DNA from: an uncultured Clostridium sp.
GTDB taxonomy: Bacteria > Bacillota > Clostridia > TANB77 > CAG-508
Assembly (NCBI GenBank): GCA_900555835.1
Contig: USMK01000007.1
Location: 8,011-72,010 of the forward strand
DNA: 64,000 nucleotides
Direction: 5' to 3'
Shown: piece by piece, positions 55,194 to 64,000 of the stretch
How the letters are laid out: the number at the start of each line of letters is the position of its first letter
How positions within the stretch are numbered: position 1 is the first letter of the stretch
Made by a program: the position numbers and the translations under genes
The notes under the pieces: generated by a model
Told to the model about the DNA's origin: nothing
What the model saw: only the letters and a program-made list of their open reading frames with translations
Database searches by the model: none

Positions 55194-55355
55194 CTAGCAA
55201 CATCCGCTATTTCTTCCTCCGCAACCACAATTAGTAAAAAGTAACAAGAAAATAATTATGAAAAACAAAATCTCGCTATCTCCTCCACAGCAGCCACCTA
55301 AAAAGCCACTTCTTCCGCTATTACTTTCACATCCGCAATTTCTATCGTCTGGCAT
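55194..55355 (-). CDS. Small Cys/Gly-rich membrane protein (YjcZ-like, spore-type)
   Basis: 53 residues starting at an ATG at 55355 after AAGGAGG and missing from ordinary ORF lists. It has cysteine/glycine clusters at both ends (NCGCE, GGCCGGD, NCGCGG, NSGCC) around one hydrophobic helix (EILFFIIIFLLLF). Similar tiny proteins occur in sporulating Firmicutes (YjcZ-type) and are often coat or membrane associated. It has ten cysteine-rich positions but no recognised binding motif. It is divergent from the U32 gene. Confidence 0.6.
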   Translation of the reverse strand: MPDDRNCGCESNSGRSGFLGGCCGGDSEILFFIIIFLLLFTNCGCGGRNSGCC

Positions 55356-55455
55356 AATCAGAACCTCCTTTTCAAATCAATTTATAGAATATATTATGCA
55401 AATTCCCAAAAATGTGTTACAATATATGCATCTCAAAAATCGAAAGGAAAATATT

Positions 55456-57849
55456 ATGATAACACCAGAATTACTATCACCGGTAGGTGATTTTGAATGT
55501 TTAAAAGCTGCTGTACAAAATGGTGCAGATGCAGTATACTTTGGAGCATCAAGTTTTAGTGCCAGAGCCTCTGCCACCAATTTTGACATAGCTGAACTTG
55601 AAAACGCAATAAATTATGCCAAACTTAGAAATGTAAAAACAAACTTAACACTAAATACTCTAATTCAAAATAACGAACTAGAAGAAGCAATAAATATTGC
55701 AAAATCAGCATACAAATTTGGAATTGATGCAATAATCGTACAGGATTTAGGCCTTGCCAAATTTTTAATAGACAACTTCCCCAAAATGCCAATTCACGCA
55801 AGTACCCAAATGACAGTTCACAATCTAGAAGGAGTAAAAAAACTTGAAGAATTAGGCTTTTCCAGAGTAGTATTAGCACGTGAACTTAGCATATCTGAAA
55901 TAGAAAATATTTGCAAAAACTCAAATGTTGAAATCGAGGCATTTGTTCATGGAGCATTATGTATGTCTTATTCAGGTAGATGCCTATTTTCTAGCATGAT
56001 AGGTGGTCGTTCTGGAAACAGAGGCAAATGTGCTCAACCTTGCAGGCTTCCATATGAATTAACAGACGGAGAAAACACCATAGACAAAGGCTATTTGTTA
56101 AGTCCTCGTGATTTATGCTCATTAGAATACCTACCAGAACTTGTTCACGCAGGAGTAAAATGCTTTAAAATAGAAGGCAGAATGAAAACTCCGGAATATG
56201 TTGCAACTGTTACTAGAATTTATAGAAAATATTTAGATATGATAATAAATAACGAGACTTATATCATAGACGAAAATGATAAAAAAGAATTAATGCAAGT
56301 TTTTAATAGAGGCGGTTTCTCAACTGGCCATTTATCAAATGAGCCTAACCAAAACTTGGTTTATTCTAAAAAATCTAATAATATGGGATTATATTTAGGG
56401 AAAATAAAAAAATATATTGCCTCAAAATCATACATTGAGCTAGATTTAGAAGAACCTATTGCCATTGGGGATTCAATTATGGTTGAAAAAGAAAATAATA
56501 AATACAATGTTTCTGAATTACTTTTAAATAATCAAAATGTAAAATCCGCATCTTTTGGAACTGTTCTTATAGGCAGATTAAAAGGAAAAATTAGTGTAGG
56601 AGATTGTGTTTATAAAGTAGCAAGTAAAGAACTTTCTTTAAGTGCCAATAATTCATTTAGCAAAGAATTTAAAAAAATCCAATTAAAAGCTGATGTTACA
56701 GTAAGGGAAGGCCTTCCTCTTTCAATTCATATTGAAACATTTGAAAAAGATAATTCTAGTCCATATTTTAATTTAAAATTTGATATAAATTCAGATATAA
56801 TACCTGAAAAAGCTACAAATATGCCAATTGATAGTGAAAGAATAATAAATCAACTTTCTAAAACTGGTAATACTGAATTTGAATTTAAGGAAATAAATAT
56901 AGACTTAGAAGGTAGCTTACATCTGCCAAGTATTAGCAAATTGAATGAACTTCGTAGAAGCGCTTTGGGAAATTTAGAAAAACTTGCTATAAATAAATTT
57001 AGAAGAGAACCTGTTGAGGCTAATCTTAATCTAAAAATACCTTCTGCAAAATCAGCTAGCACACAAATTTCGCTTTGCTTAAATAATCTAAGCACAGAAC
57101 TAGATTATTCAAAATTAGAAAATGTTGAAAATATTTATATTCCTTTTAAATATTTTCTAACTGATAAATATAAAAACATAATCTCTAATTTAAATGCCAA
57201 CATCTATATTTATATGCCAAGCATTATTCGCGAAAGCTACAAAAAACTAATTGTTTCATATCTTCCTAAAATACTTGAAACTTATACTATCAAGGGATTT
57301 GTAATTTCTAATTTAGCAGATATTAATTTTATTCCAGATTCTGAAAAGTACGAAATTATAGGTAACTATACTTTGAATATATTTAATAATTTAACAATTT
57401 CAGAACTTTCTAAACTTAATATAAGCAAATTTACATTATCTCCTGAACTTGGAAAAATCGCTCTTACTGAAAATATTTTTCCAAAGAATTGTGAAGTAAT
57501 TGTATATGGCAATACACCTGTTATGACAGCTAATTACTGTTTGCTTGGCAAATCTAATCATTGTTATTTTGAATGTAAAAAGCTTTGCATTTCTAATACT
57601 AAGTATTATTTAAAAGACAGAATGAATTTTAATTTTAGAGTTATTCCAGATAATATTGGAACTGTAACAACTATTTACAATAGCAAAACAACTTCAATTT
57701 CAAGTTCCGACTTAGATTTTGCATCTTTTAGAATTGATATTTTAGACGAAGATATAGATGCAATAAACAATGTAATTATAGCAGTAAAAACAGGAAACAG
57801 ATTAGAAGGAAAAGAATATACAAATGGAAATTATAATAGGACGATTTAA
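55456..57849 (+). CDS. U32 peptidase family protein with DUF3656 extension
   Basis: 797 residues. The U32 part begins ITPELLSPVGDFECLKAAVQ and has PIHASTQMTVHN and GALCMSYSGRCLFSSMIGGR, followed by GKCAQPCRLP, whose cysteines bind an iron-sulphur cluster. The long C-terminal half is the DUF3656-type extension with HCYFECKKLC. U32 members include the rRNA hydroxylase RlhA and collagenase-like proteins, so RNA modification is as likely as proteolysis. I use the ATG at 55456 rather than the upstream open frame, because AAAGGA precedes it and homologues begin MxxPELLSP. Confidence 0.9.
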   Translation: MITPELLSPVGDFECLKAAVQNGADAVYFGASSFSARASATNFDIAELENAINYAKLRNVKTNLTLNTLIQNNELEEAINIAKSAYKFGIDAIIVQDLGLAKFLIDNFPKMPIHASTQMTVHNLEGVKKLEELGFSRVVLARELSISEIENICKNSNVEIEAFVHGALCMSYSGRCLFSSMIGGRSGNRGKCAQPCRLPYELTDGENTIDKGYLLSPRDLCSLEYLPELVHAGVKCFKIEGRMKTPEYVATVTRIYRKYLDMIINNETYIIDENDKKELMQVFNRGGFSTGHLSNEPNQNLVYSKKSNNMGLYLGKIKKYIASKSYIELDLEEPIAIGDSIMVEKENNKYNVSELLLNNQNVKSASFGTVLIGRLKGKISVGDCVYKVASKELSLSANNSFSKEFKKIQLKADVTVREGLPLSIHIETFEKDNSSPYFNLKFDINSDIIPEKATNMPIDSERIINQLSKTGNTEFEFKEINIDLEGSLHLPSISKLNELRRSALGNLEKLAINKFRREPVEANLNLKIPSAKSASTQISLCLNNLSTELDYSKLENVENIYIPFKYFLTDKYKNIISNLNANIYIYMPSIIRESYKKLIVSYLPKILETYTIKGFVISNLADINFIPDSEKYEIIGNYTLNIFNNLTISELSKLNISKFTLSPELGKIALTENIFPKNCEVIVYGNTPVMTANYCLLGKSNHCYFECKKLCISNTKYYLKDRMNFNFRVIPDNIGTVTTIYNSKTTSISSSDLDFASFRIDILDEDIDAINNVIIAVKTGNRLEGKEYTNGNYNRTI

Positions 57850-57860
57850 CTCGTCCTATT
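57835..57860. terminator. Bidirectional terminator between the U32 gene and birA
   Basis: AATAGGACGA pairs with TCGTCCTATT plus T-run, overlapping the U32 stop codon; it serves both convergent genes. Confidence 0.8.
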
Positions 57861-58431
57861 TTTTTAATATTTCTTCTAATTCATTGCAAATTACAGAAAT
57901 TACATCTTCTATTTTTTCTTCTTTTCCTGTTATTATTTTTAGCGAAATGGCCTTATTTTTAAGTTCTCCTTCAAACTCGGTTTGATTTACATTAAAGCCA
58001 ATTCCAATATACAATTTTTCTACAAATTCTTCTCTGGTGCTTATCTCTGTAAGAATCCCAGCTAATTTTTTGTTGTTATACATTAGGTCATTGGGTTCTT
58101 TTATCGCTAGTTCTATACCATATTCTTTTTTTACTGCATTTTGTATACTTTGAGCAATTGCTATACTTAGATTTTCAAGTTTATTTATATTGCAATTTGG
58201 ATATAAAATCAATGTAAATGTAGCATTTTTATTTGAACTTGTAAGCCACTTTTTTCCGTGAGTTCCTTGACCATTTGTTTGATTTTTAGCAATTATTATA
58301 CTTCCATTTGGCACATTTTTTTGTGCTAATTCTTTGGCTAAAACCTGTGTAGACTCCAAATTCTCATAACACAGTATATTTCGAGCCAAATATTTAGTTT
58401 CTAATTTCTCTAATTTCATTTTTTTCTCCAT
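57856..58431 (-). CDS. birA: Biotin-protein ligase (BirA catalytic type)
   Basis: 191 residues covering the catalytic domain only; the N-terminal DNA-binding domain of bifunctional BirA is absent. The biotin/ATP site is NQTNGQGTHGKKWLTS, and the second region is LAIKEPNDLMYNNKKLAGIL. It attaches biotin to carboxylase carrier proteins. Its ATG overlaps the dnaE stop (TAATG), so the two are translationally coupled. Confidence 0.9.
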   Translation of the reverse strand: MEKKMKLEKLETKYLARNILCYENLESTQVLAKELAQKNVPNGSIIIAKNQTNGQGTHGKKWLTSSNKNATFTLILYPNCNINKLENLSIAIAQSIQNAVKKEYGIELAIKEPNDLMYNNKKLAGILTEISTREEFVEKLYIGIGFNVNQTEFEGELKNKAISLKIITGKEEKIEDVISVICNELEEILKK

Positions 58432-61400
58432 TATTCTGTTATTTTAACTCTGTCTTCACCAATTAGATTTTTAAATTCTTCCAAAATTTCTTTTGTTAAA
58501 TAAATAGTTCCTGCTTTTGAAAATTCTTCTCCATTTTGTATTTGTAAAAATATGTTGTTTTTATCCCCCATAAAATATTTTATTGCTCCTCTTAGCTTGT
58601 CTTTTTCCTCTTCGTCCAAACCTGTTATATTCAAATTAAGCATTTTAGGCTTATTTTCTTTAAGTTCACTAATTTCTCTTGCCATTATTGATATTTCATC
58701 ATCTTCTCTAACACTAAGTCTTCCTTCTACTACAACAATGCTATCTTCGTACAACAACTCCATACATTTTACATAACAATTTTCAAATGCAATAACCTGA
58801 ACTGAACCATATAAATCTTCAATTGTTACAAATGCCATTCTTGTATTATTTTTAGTAAATTTCTTTTTTACAGTCGTTATGATTCCGGCAAATTTTACAT
58901 TTTTTCCGTCTTGCGAAATCTCGTTGTTTTCTTGTATTTGCATTAATTGTTTGGCATTGATTGTAGCAATTTTTGCTATTTGGTCTCTTAGTTTTTCAAG
59001 TGGATGTCCTGATATATAGATTCCAAGCATTTCTTTTTCGTATTTTAAAAGTTCTTTTTCAGAAAATTCTTTCATTACATTAAATCTATATTTGATTTCT
59101 TCTAATTTTTCGTCTTCTGCACCTAAATCAAACATAGTAACTTGCCCATCCATAGACTTTTTGTTTCCATCTGATATTGTATCTATTATTCCTTCATATG
59201 ATGCAACTAATGTACTTCTAGTTTGTTCAAATTCGTCAAATGCACCTGATTTTATTAAACATTCTATACATTTTTTATTAACCGCTTCGGCTTGTATTCT
59301 TTCACAAAAATCTGTGAAACTTTCATATGGTCCATTTTTTTCTCTTTCATTTACAATGGCTTCAACTGCCGATATTCCAACATTTTTAATACTTCCCATT
59401 CCAAATCTAATTTTTTTATTATCAACTGTAAATTTGGTAAAACTTTTATTTATGCTTGGTTTTAAAATTTCTATTCCAAGTCTTCTACATTCATCTATAT
59501 ATTCTGGAACTTTATCTAAATTACCAAGAAAACTATTTAGTGTAGCTGCCATAAATTCCTCTGGATAATATCTTTTTAAATATGCAGTTTGATATGATAC
59601 AACGGCATATGCAGCAGCATGAGATTTGTTGAATGCATATTTTGCAAATTCAGCCATTTCGTCAAATATTTTATTGGCAGAAACTTCGTCTATTCCATTT
59701 CGCACACAGCCTGGAATTACTACATTCCCTTCTTCGTCAACTTGCCCATGAATAAAATTTTCTCTTTCTTTTGCCATTACATCTAGCTTTTTCTTTCCCA
59801 TAGCTCTTCTTACTAAATCTGCTCTACCTAGCGAATATCCAGCAAGTTCACGTACAATTTGCATAACTTGCTCTTGGTAAACCATACAACCATATGTTAC
59901 ATTCAAAATCGGCTCTAATGCTGGATGTGTGTACTCTATGTGGTCTGGATGTAATTTATTTTTTATATATCTTGGTATTTGGTCCATTGGTCCTGGGCGA
60001 TATAAAGAAACTCCTGCAATTATGTCTTCTAGTCCATCTGGTTTTAGTTCCTTCATAAAGTTAGTCATACCAGCGCTTTCGAACTGGAATATTCCAGATG
60101 TTTTGCCTTCTCCCCATAATTTATAAACTTCTTGGTCATTCATATCTTTATCTATTTCTACATCTATTCCTCTGCATTCTTTTACAAGTTTTTTTGCATC
60201 AGAAATTACTGTTAGTGTTCTTAGCCCTAAGAAATCCATTTTTAGAAGTCCCAGTTCCTCTAATGTAGTCATTATATATTGTGTTGAAACAACTCCATCA
60301 CGCATATATAGTGGAACATATGTATCTACCGGATCTTTTGTTATAACTACTCCGGCAAGCATGTGTTGAAGCCTGACGTGGCATTCCTTCTAGTGCCATA
60401 GATATATCCAATAGCTTGTGTATTTCTTCGTTGTTTTCGTATTTTTCTCTTAATTCTATATTTTGTTCCATTGCTTTTTTTATTGTTATATGAATTTCAA
60501 ATGGAACCATTTTAGCAAGAGCATCAACCTCTGAATATGGTATATCTAAGGCTCTTCCTACATCTCTTATTACCATTCTAGCAGACATTGTACCAAATGT
60601 TATAATTTGTGAAACATGGTCTGCGCCATATTTTCTAGCAACATAATCAATAACTTCTTGTCTTCTTTCATAACAAAAATCAACGTCAAAATCGGGCATA
60701 CTAACTCTTTCTGGATTTAAAAATCTTTCAAAAAGCAAATTATATTTTATTGGATCTATATCTGTTATTCCAATTGCATAAGCAGCAATAGAACCAGCCC
60801 CTGAACCACGTCCTGGTCCAACAGAAATTCCAACTGATTTAGCATAATTTATAAAATCCCATACGATTAAATAATAATCAACATAGCCCATTTTTTCAAT
60901 AACACTAATTTCGTATTCTAGCCTGTCTAAAACCTCTTTACTTGGATTTTCTCCATATCTTTTTCTAATTCCATCATCACATAGTTTTCTAAAATACTCC
61001 GGATGTGTTTTAAACTCTTTTGGAACTTCGTAATTAGGAAGTTTTGTAACACCAAATTCAAAATCGAAATTACATTCATTAGCAATTTTTACCGTATTTT
61101 CAATTGCCTCTGGAATATTTTTAAAATACTCTATCATTTCTTCCGGACTTTTTATGTACAACTCATCAGTTTCAAAACGCATTCTATCTTCGTCTTTCAT
61201 TTTTTTACCAGTTTGAATACATAAAAGAACCTCATGATTATACGCATCTTCTCTTTTTAAATAATGAGCATCATTGGTCGCCACAAGTGGTATATCTAGC
61301 TCTTTGCTAATTTCAACAAGTTTTTGATTAACCAAAACTTGTTCTCTTAATCCATTATTTTGAAGCTCTAAATAATAATTATCCTTAAAAACATCTTTAA

Positions 61401-61884
61401 ACCATAAAGCAATTTGTTTAGCCTTATCCATATCACCCTTCAAAATTTGTTGATTTATACTCCCAGCCAAACAAGCACTAAGGCAAATAATTCCCTCACT
61501 ATACTTCTCCAAAATCTCATTATCAACCCTTGGCTTATAATAAAAACCATCAACAAAACCAGCAGAAACAATTTTAATCAAATTTTCATACCCAGTCTTA
61601 TTTTTAGCAAGCAAAATCAAATGTGAATAATGATTATCAATCCCCGGTTCTTTATCAAACCTACTTCTAGGAGCAACATAGACCTCACACCCAATAATAG
61701 GTTTAACCCCATTTTTCTTACACTCCTTGTAAAAATCAACAGCACCATACATAGCGCCATGGTCAGTAATAGCAATAGCATCCATCCCTAGCTCCTTAGC
61801 CCTAACAGGCAAATCCTTAACTCTATTAGCACCATCCAACAAACTAAACTCACTATGCACATGCAAATGCACAAAACTCCCCAC
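58431..61884 (-). CDS. dnaE: DNA polymerase III alpha subunit DnaE, with a CGG +1 frameshift
   Basis: The replicative polymerase subunit of about 1150 residues. PHP domain: FVHLHVHSEFSLLDG, ITDHGAMYG. Palm: VGPGRGSGAGSIAAYAIG, PDFDVDFCYERR. OB domain near the end: VKFAGIITTVKKKFTK. The frame breaks at 60352-60354 (in-frame CGG after CAT GCT TGC). Skipping one C gives STHACGVVIT, where family members read STHAAGVVI. I start it at the GTG at 61884, 8 bases after GAGGAGG, giving MGSFVHLHVH. A longer reading from 61944 would place a REP-like palindrome inside the N-terminus and is less likely. An essential gene with this break is strong evidence that the break is either bypassed or an artefact. 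Confidence 0.9.
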
Positions 61885-61903
61885 TTCCAATTCCTCCTCA
61901 CAA

Positions 61904-61944
61904 GGGACGTTTCCTTTTGAGTCATTTTGACTCACTTGGGACAC
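61904..61944. repeat. Short REP-like palindrome upstream of dnaE
   Basis: GGGACGTTTCC on one side and GGGACAC on the other enclose a GAGTCA/TGACTC stem. It is a shorter relative of the palindrome at 31471-31545 and lies between rqcP and the dnaE ribosome site. Confidence 0.6.
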
Positions 61945-61959
61945 ATCTTCTTTTTGTTT

Positions 61960-62205
61960 TTATAATACCTTTATAATATCTATTAAATCTTTTCCAGTAG
62001 TTTTTGGTATTTGTAGTATTTCAAATTTTGAAACCTTATCTCCAAATTTAATTTCTACTATATCTCCAATTTTTACTTCATAACTTGGTTTTACAGTTTT
62101 TCCATTTACACTAACTCTACCAGAATCAGCAGCTTCATTTGCTACTGTTCTTCTTTTTATTACTCTACTAACTTTTAAAAATTTATCTAATCTCAAAATT
62201 TTCAC
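61960..62205 (-). CDS. rqcP: S4-domain RNA-binding protein RqcP-like
   Basis: 81 residues with the S4 fold: RLDKFLKVSRVIKRRTVANE, GRVSVNGKTVKPSYEVKIGD. Size and sequence fit YabO/RqcP, which works with RqcH in ribosome-associated quality control by alanine tailing. It starts one base after the recN stop. In an organism with frequent hard codons, a stall-rescue factor is worth noting, though its presence is normal. Confidence 0.88.
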   Translation of the reverse strand: MKILRLDKFLKVSRVIKRRTVANEAADSGRVSVNGKTVKPSYEVKIGDIVEIKFGDKVSKFEILQIPKTTGKDLIDIIKVL

Positions 62206-63820
62206 CTATCCTATCAAACTTTCTGCGTGTTTTAAAGACACTTCGTTTATTTCTCCGCTTGCAATTCTTGCAATTTCTTTAATCTTTTGCTCTTTGTTCA
62301 GTTTAGTTACTTTTGTTTTTGCTCGTCCATTTTCTTCCTGCTTATTGATATAATAATTGTTATTTCCTTTTGCAGCAATTGGTGCTAAATGAGTTATGCA
62401 AAGCACTTGATGTTTGCTTGAAATTGCTTTTAACTTTTCTGCGACCTTATTGGCTGCCACTCCACTTATTCCTGTATCAATTTCGTCAAAAACAAGAACT
62501 GGAACTTCATCTACATCTGCTAGCACTTTCTTTATACCAAGCATTATTCTAGACATTTCTCCACCTGATGCTATTTTTATCAATGGCTTATACGTGTCTC
62601 CTGCATTTGTTTTTATTAGAAATTCTACTGTATTTATTCCATTTTTATTTAGTTCTGTTTCTTTTTCTATTTTCACTTGAAATTTAGCACTTTTCATCTC
62701 TAAATCTGATAATTCATTTGTGATTTTTTCGTCTAAAATTTTTGCTGTTTTTTCTCTTATATCATTCATTTTTTCTGCAATTGCCAACATCTTTTGTTCT
62801 AATTCTTTTATTTCTTTTTTTATTTTATTTGTATATTCTTCTAGATTTTCAATTTCATATAATTCTTTTTTTATTTTATCACAATATTCCAAAATTTCCT
62901 CAATATTGCTACCATACTTGCGTTTCAAGGAAAATATAATGTCTAATCTTTCCTCAATTTTAGTTCTATCTTCTTCTTCAAAACAATTATCTTCATTCAG
63001 AGAAGCAATATCTCTTCCGCTTTCTTCTAGTTCATAATATGTATTTCGTAACTCTTCCAAAACATTGCTATACTTATTATCCAGTTCAGCTATCTTTTCC
63101 AATCCTCTTACTGCAGTATTAACAGCCTCTATGGCTACTTCGTTTACATTATAATCTGCTGATTTTATATTTTCCATTATAAGCTCTGAATTAAGCATAA
63201 TTTGCCTTTTGGCATTTAATTCTTCTTCCTCATTTGGCAGCAATTTCGCTAATTCTATCTCATTAACCTGATATTTTAGCAAATCCAACTTACGTTGTTT
63301 TTCCTTCTCATCTCCATAATTTCTTTTAAGCTCTTGTTTAAGTTCTGCTCTTTTCTCATATAAAGTACTATATTCTTTTGCTAATTTTTGAATTTCCGTT
63401 CCAGCAAATTTATCCAAATATTCTATATGTGTTTCCTTTTCCAAAATAGTCTGATTATCATTTTGACCGATGTATGTCTATAATATCCTTCATAAAATTT
63501 CTAAGTTCACTAACAGTAGCCAGTCTTCCATTGATTTTGCAAATATTCTTACCAGACAAATTTGTTTCTCTTGAAATAATAACAGTATTGTCTTCATATC
63601 CAAGATTAGGCAAAAACAAACTAAGCTCAACAAAAGAACTAGGTTCACCAGTTCTTATCATATCCTTAGAAAATCTGCCACCAGCAAGGATTTGAAGAGA
63701 ATCAATAATCAAAGTTTTACCAGCACCGGTTTCACCAGTAAGCACATTAAATCCCTCTCCCAGCTCAATGCTCAAATCGTCTATAATTCCTATATTTTCT
63801 ATATGTAAAGTGTTTATCAT
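62206..63820 (-). CDS. recN: DNA repair protein RecN, with a CGG +1 frameshift
   Basis: An SMC-like ATPase of double-strand break repair. N-terminal Walker A is VLTGETGAGKTLIIDSLQ, then IDIH at the end of the first frame. After the break come a coiled-coil middle and a C-terminal IASGGEMSRIMLGIKKVL (signature) with VLVFDEIDTGISG (Walker B). The in-frame CGG at 63467-63469 follows ATA CAT. Skipping the C gives DIHGQNDNQTIL, and HGQN/HGQH is invariant in RecN. The second half has no ribosome site. Confidence 0.9.
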
Positions 63821-63930
63821 ACTATAACCTCGAATTTAAAATATTTGTTTAGATTATATGATATTTTCAATGTTTTTTCAAGTACAAGAACTTCAAAACA
63901 CGAAAAAATCCCCACTCCAACAATAGAGTA

Positions 63931-64000
63931 GTTGCCAAAGGATAGATAATATAAAATTTATGTAATGACGAATGTGCCGCGGAGTAACCGTACGAAATCT
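63931..64000. repeat. Structured interspersed repeat, copy 3 (cut by window end)
   Basis: From 63962 the sequence matches the first 39 bases of the copy 1 and 2 cores (closer to copy 2). The preceding bases, GTTGCCAAAGGATAGA and so on, would be the left arm, again different in sequence but ending in the shared AAAATTTAT. It lies upstream of recN. Confidence 0.8.

Noticed and set aside
1..64000. CRISPR array or prophage
   Set aside because: No regularly spaced short repeats, phage structural genes or integrase were seen.

Overview
The window comes from a low-GC, endospore-forming Firmicute, most likely an uncultured gut-type Clostridia lineage. The evidence is strong A/T codon bias, spoVA, yabG, yunB, veg, Spo0E and SPOCS/LysM spore genes, an infC-rpmI-rplT cluster with a leader, and the YfmF/YfmH peptidase pair. 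Most genes lie on the minus strand.

Layout. 1-511: 5' part of a ROK kinase gene. 550-751: structured repeat copy 1. 847-9812: type IV pilus operon (pilMN fusion, pilO, small Asn/Thr protein, major pilin, pilD, pseudopilin, pilB, pilT, pilC). 10079-12255: dodecin-spoVAC-spoVAD-spoVAE on the plus strand. 12329-13457: infC-rpmI-rplT. 13733-14976: L,D-transpeptidase. 15135-15680: plus-strand orphan. 15823-16695: rplM-rpsI. 16903-23109: TetR regulator, spore genes, diguanylate cyclase and Ig-like protein. 23210-27313: 1367-residue thioester surface protein. 27583-27799: tRNA-Gly and tRNA-Cys. 27975-32266: dacF, a decaying island bounded by a 68-bp direct repeat and carrying RhuM, then a CAP protein. 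32341-46903: a long type IV secretion-like operon with four VirB2-like subunits, a VirB3/PrgI-like protein, a two-part VirB4, two VirB6/TrbL-like proteins and accessory proteins, but no relaxase or coupling protein. 47173-51674: second orphan, Spo0E, lgt, YfmH/YfmF pair, rpsU. 52124-54631: mosaic pilin-like gene and a DUF1828 pair. 54869-64000: repeat copy 2, small Cys/Gly spore-type protein, U32 peptidase, birA, dnaE, rqcP, recN and the start of repeat copy 3.

The outstanding observation is translational. Ten times a gene is broken by one extra C placed directly before a glycine GGN codon, creating an in-frame CGG: pilC, spoVAE, the L,D-transpeptidase (twice), yunB, yabG, rhuM, a T4SS-like membrane protein, dnaE and recN. 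Skipping the C restores a continuous protein and usually a family-invariant glycine (RecN HGQN, transpeptidase LGCVR, RhuM VGYR, YunB GINQT). My manual scan found no other in-frame CGG in any recognisable gene here. The only others are in two orphan genes of different codon use and at the end of one small doubtful ORF. The simplest biological reading is that CGG has no working tRNA-Arg and is a site of efficient +1 frameshifting, or of CGGN quadruplet decoding as glycine. A systematic sequencing artefact is the main alternative.

A second novelty is a structured intergenic repeat: a 130-nt core conserved between copies, closed by long perfectly complementary arms whose sequence differs between copies.
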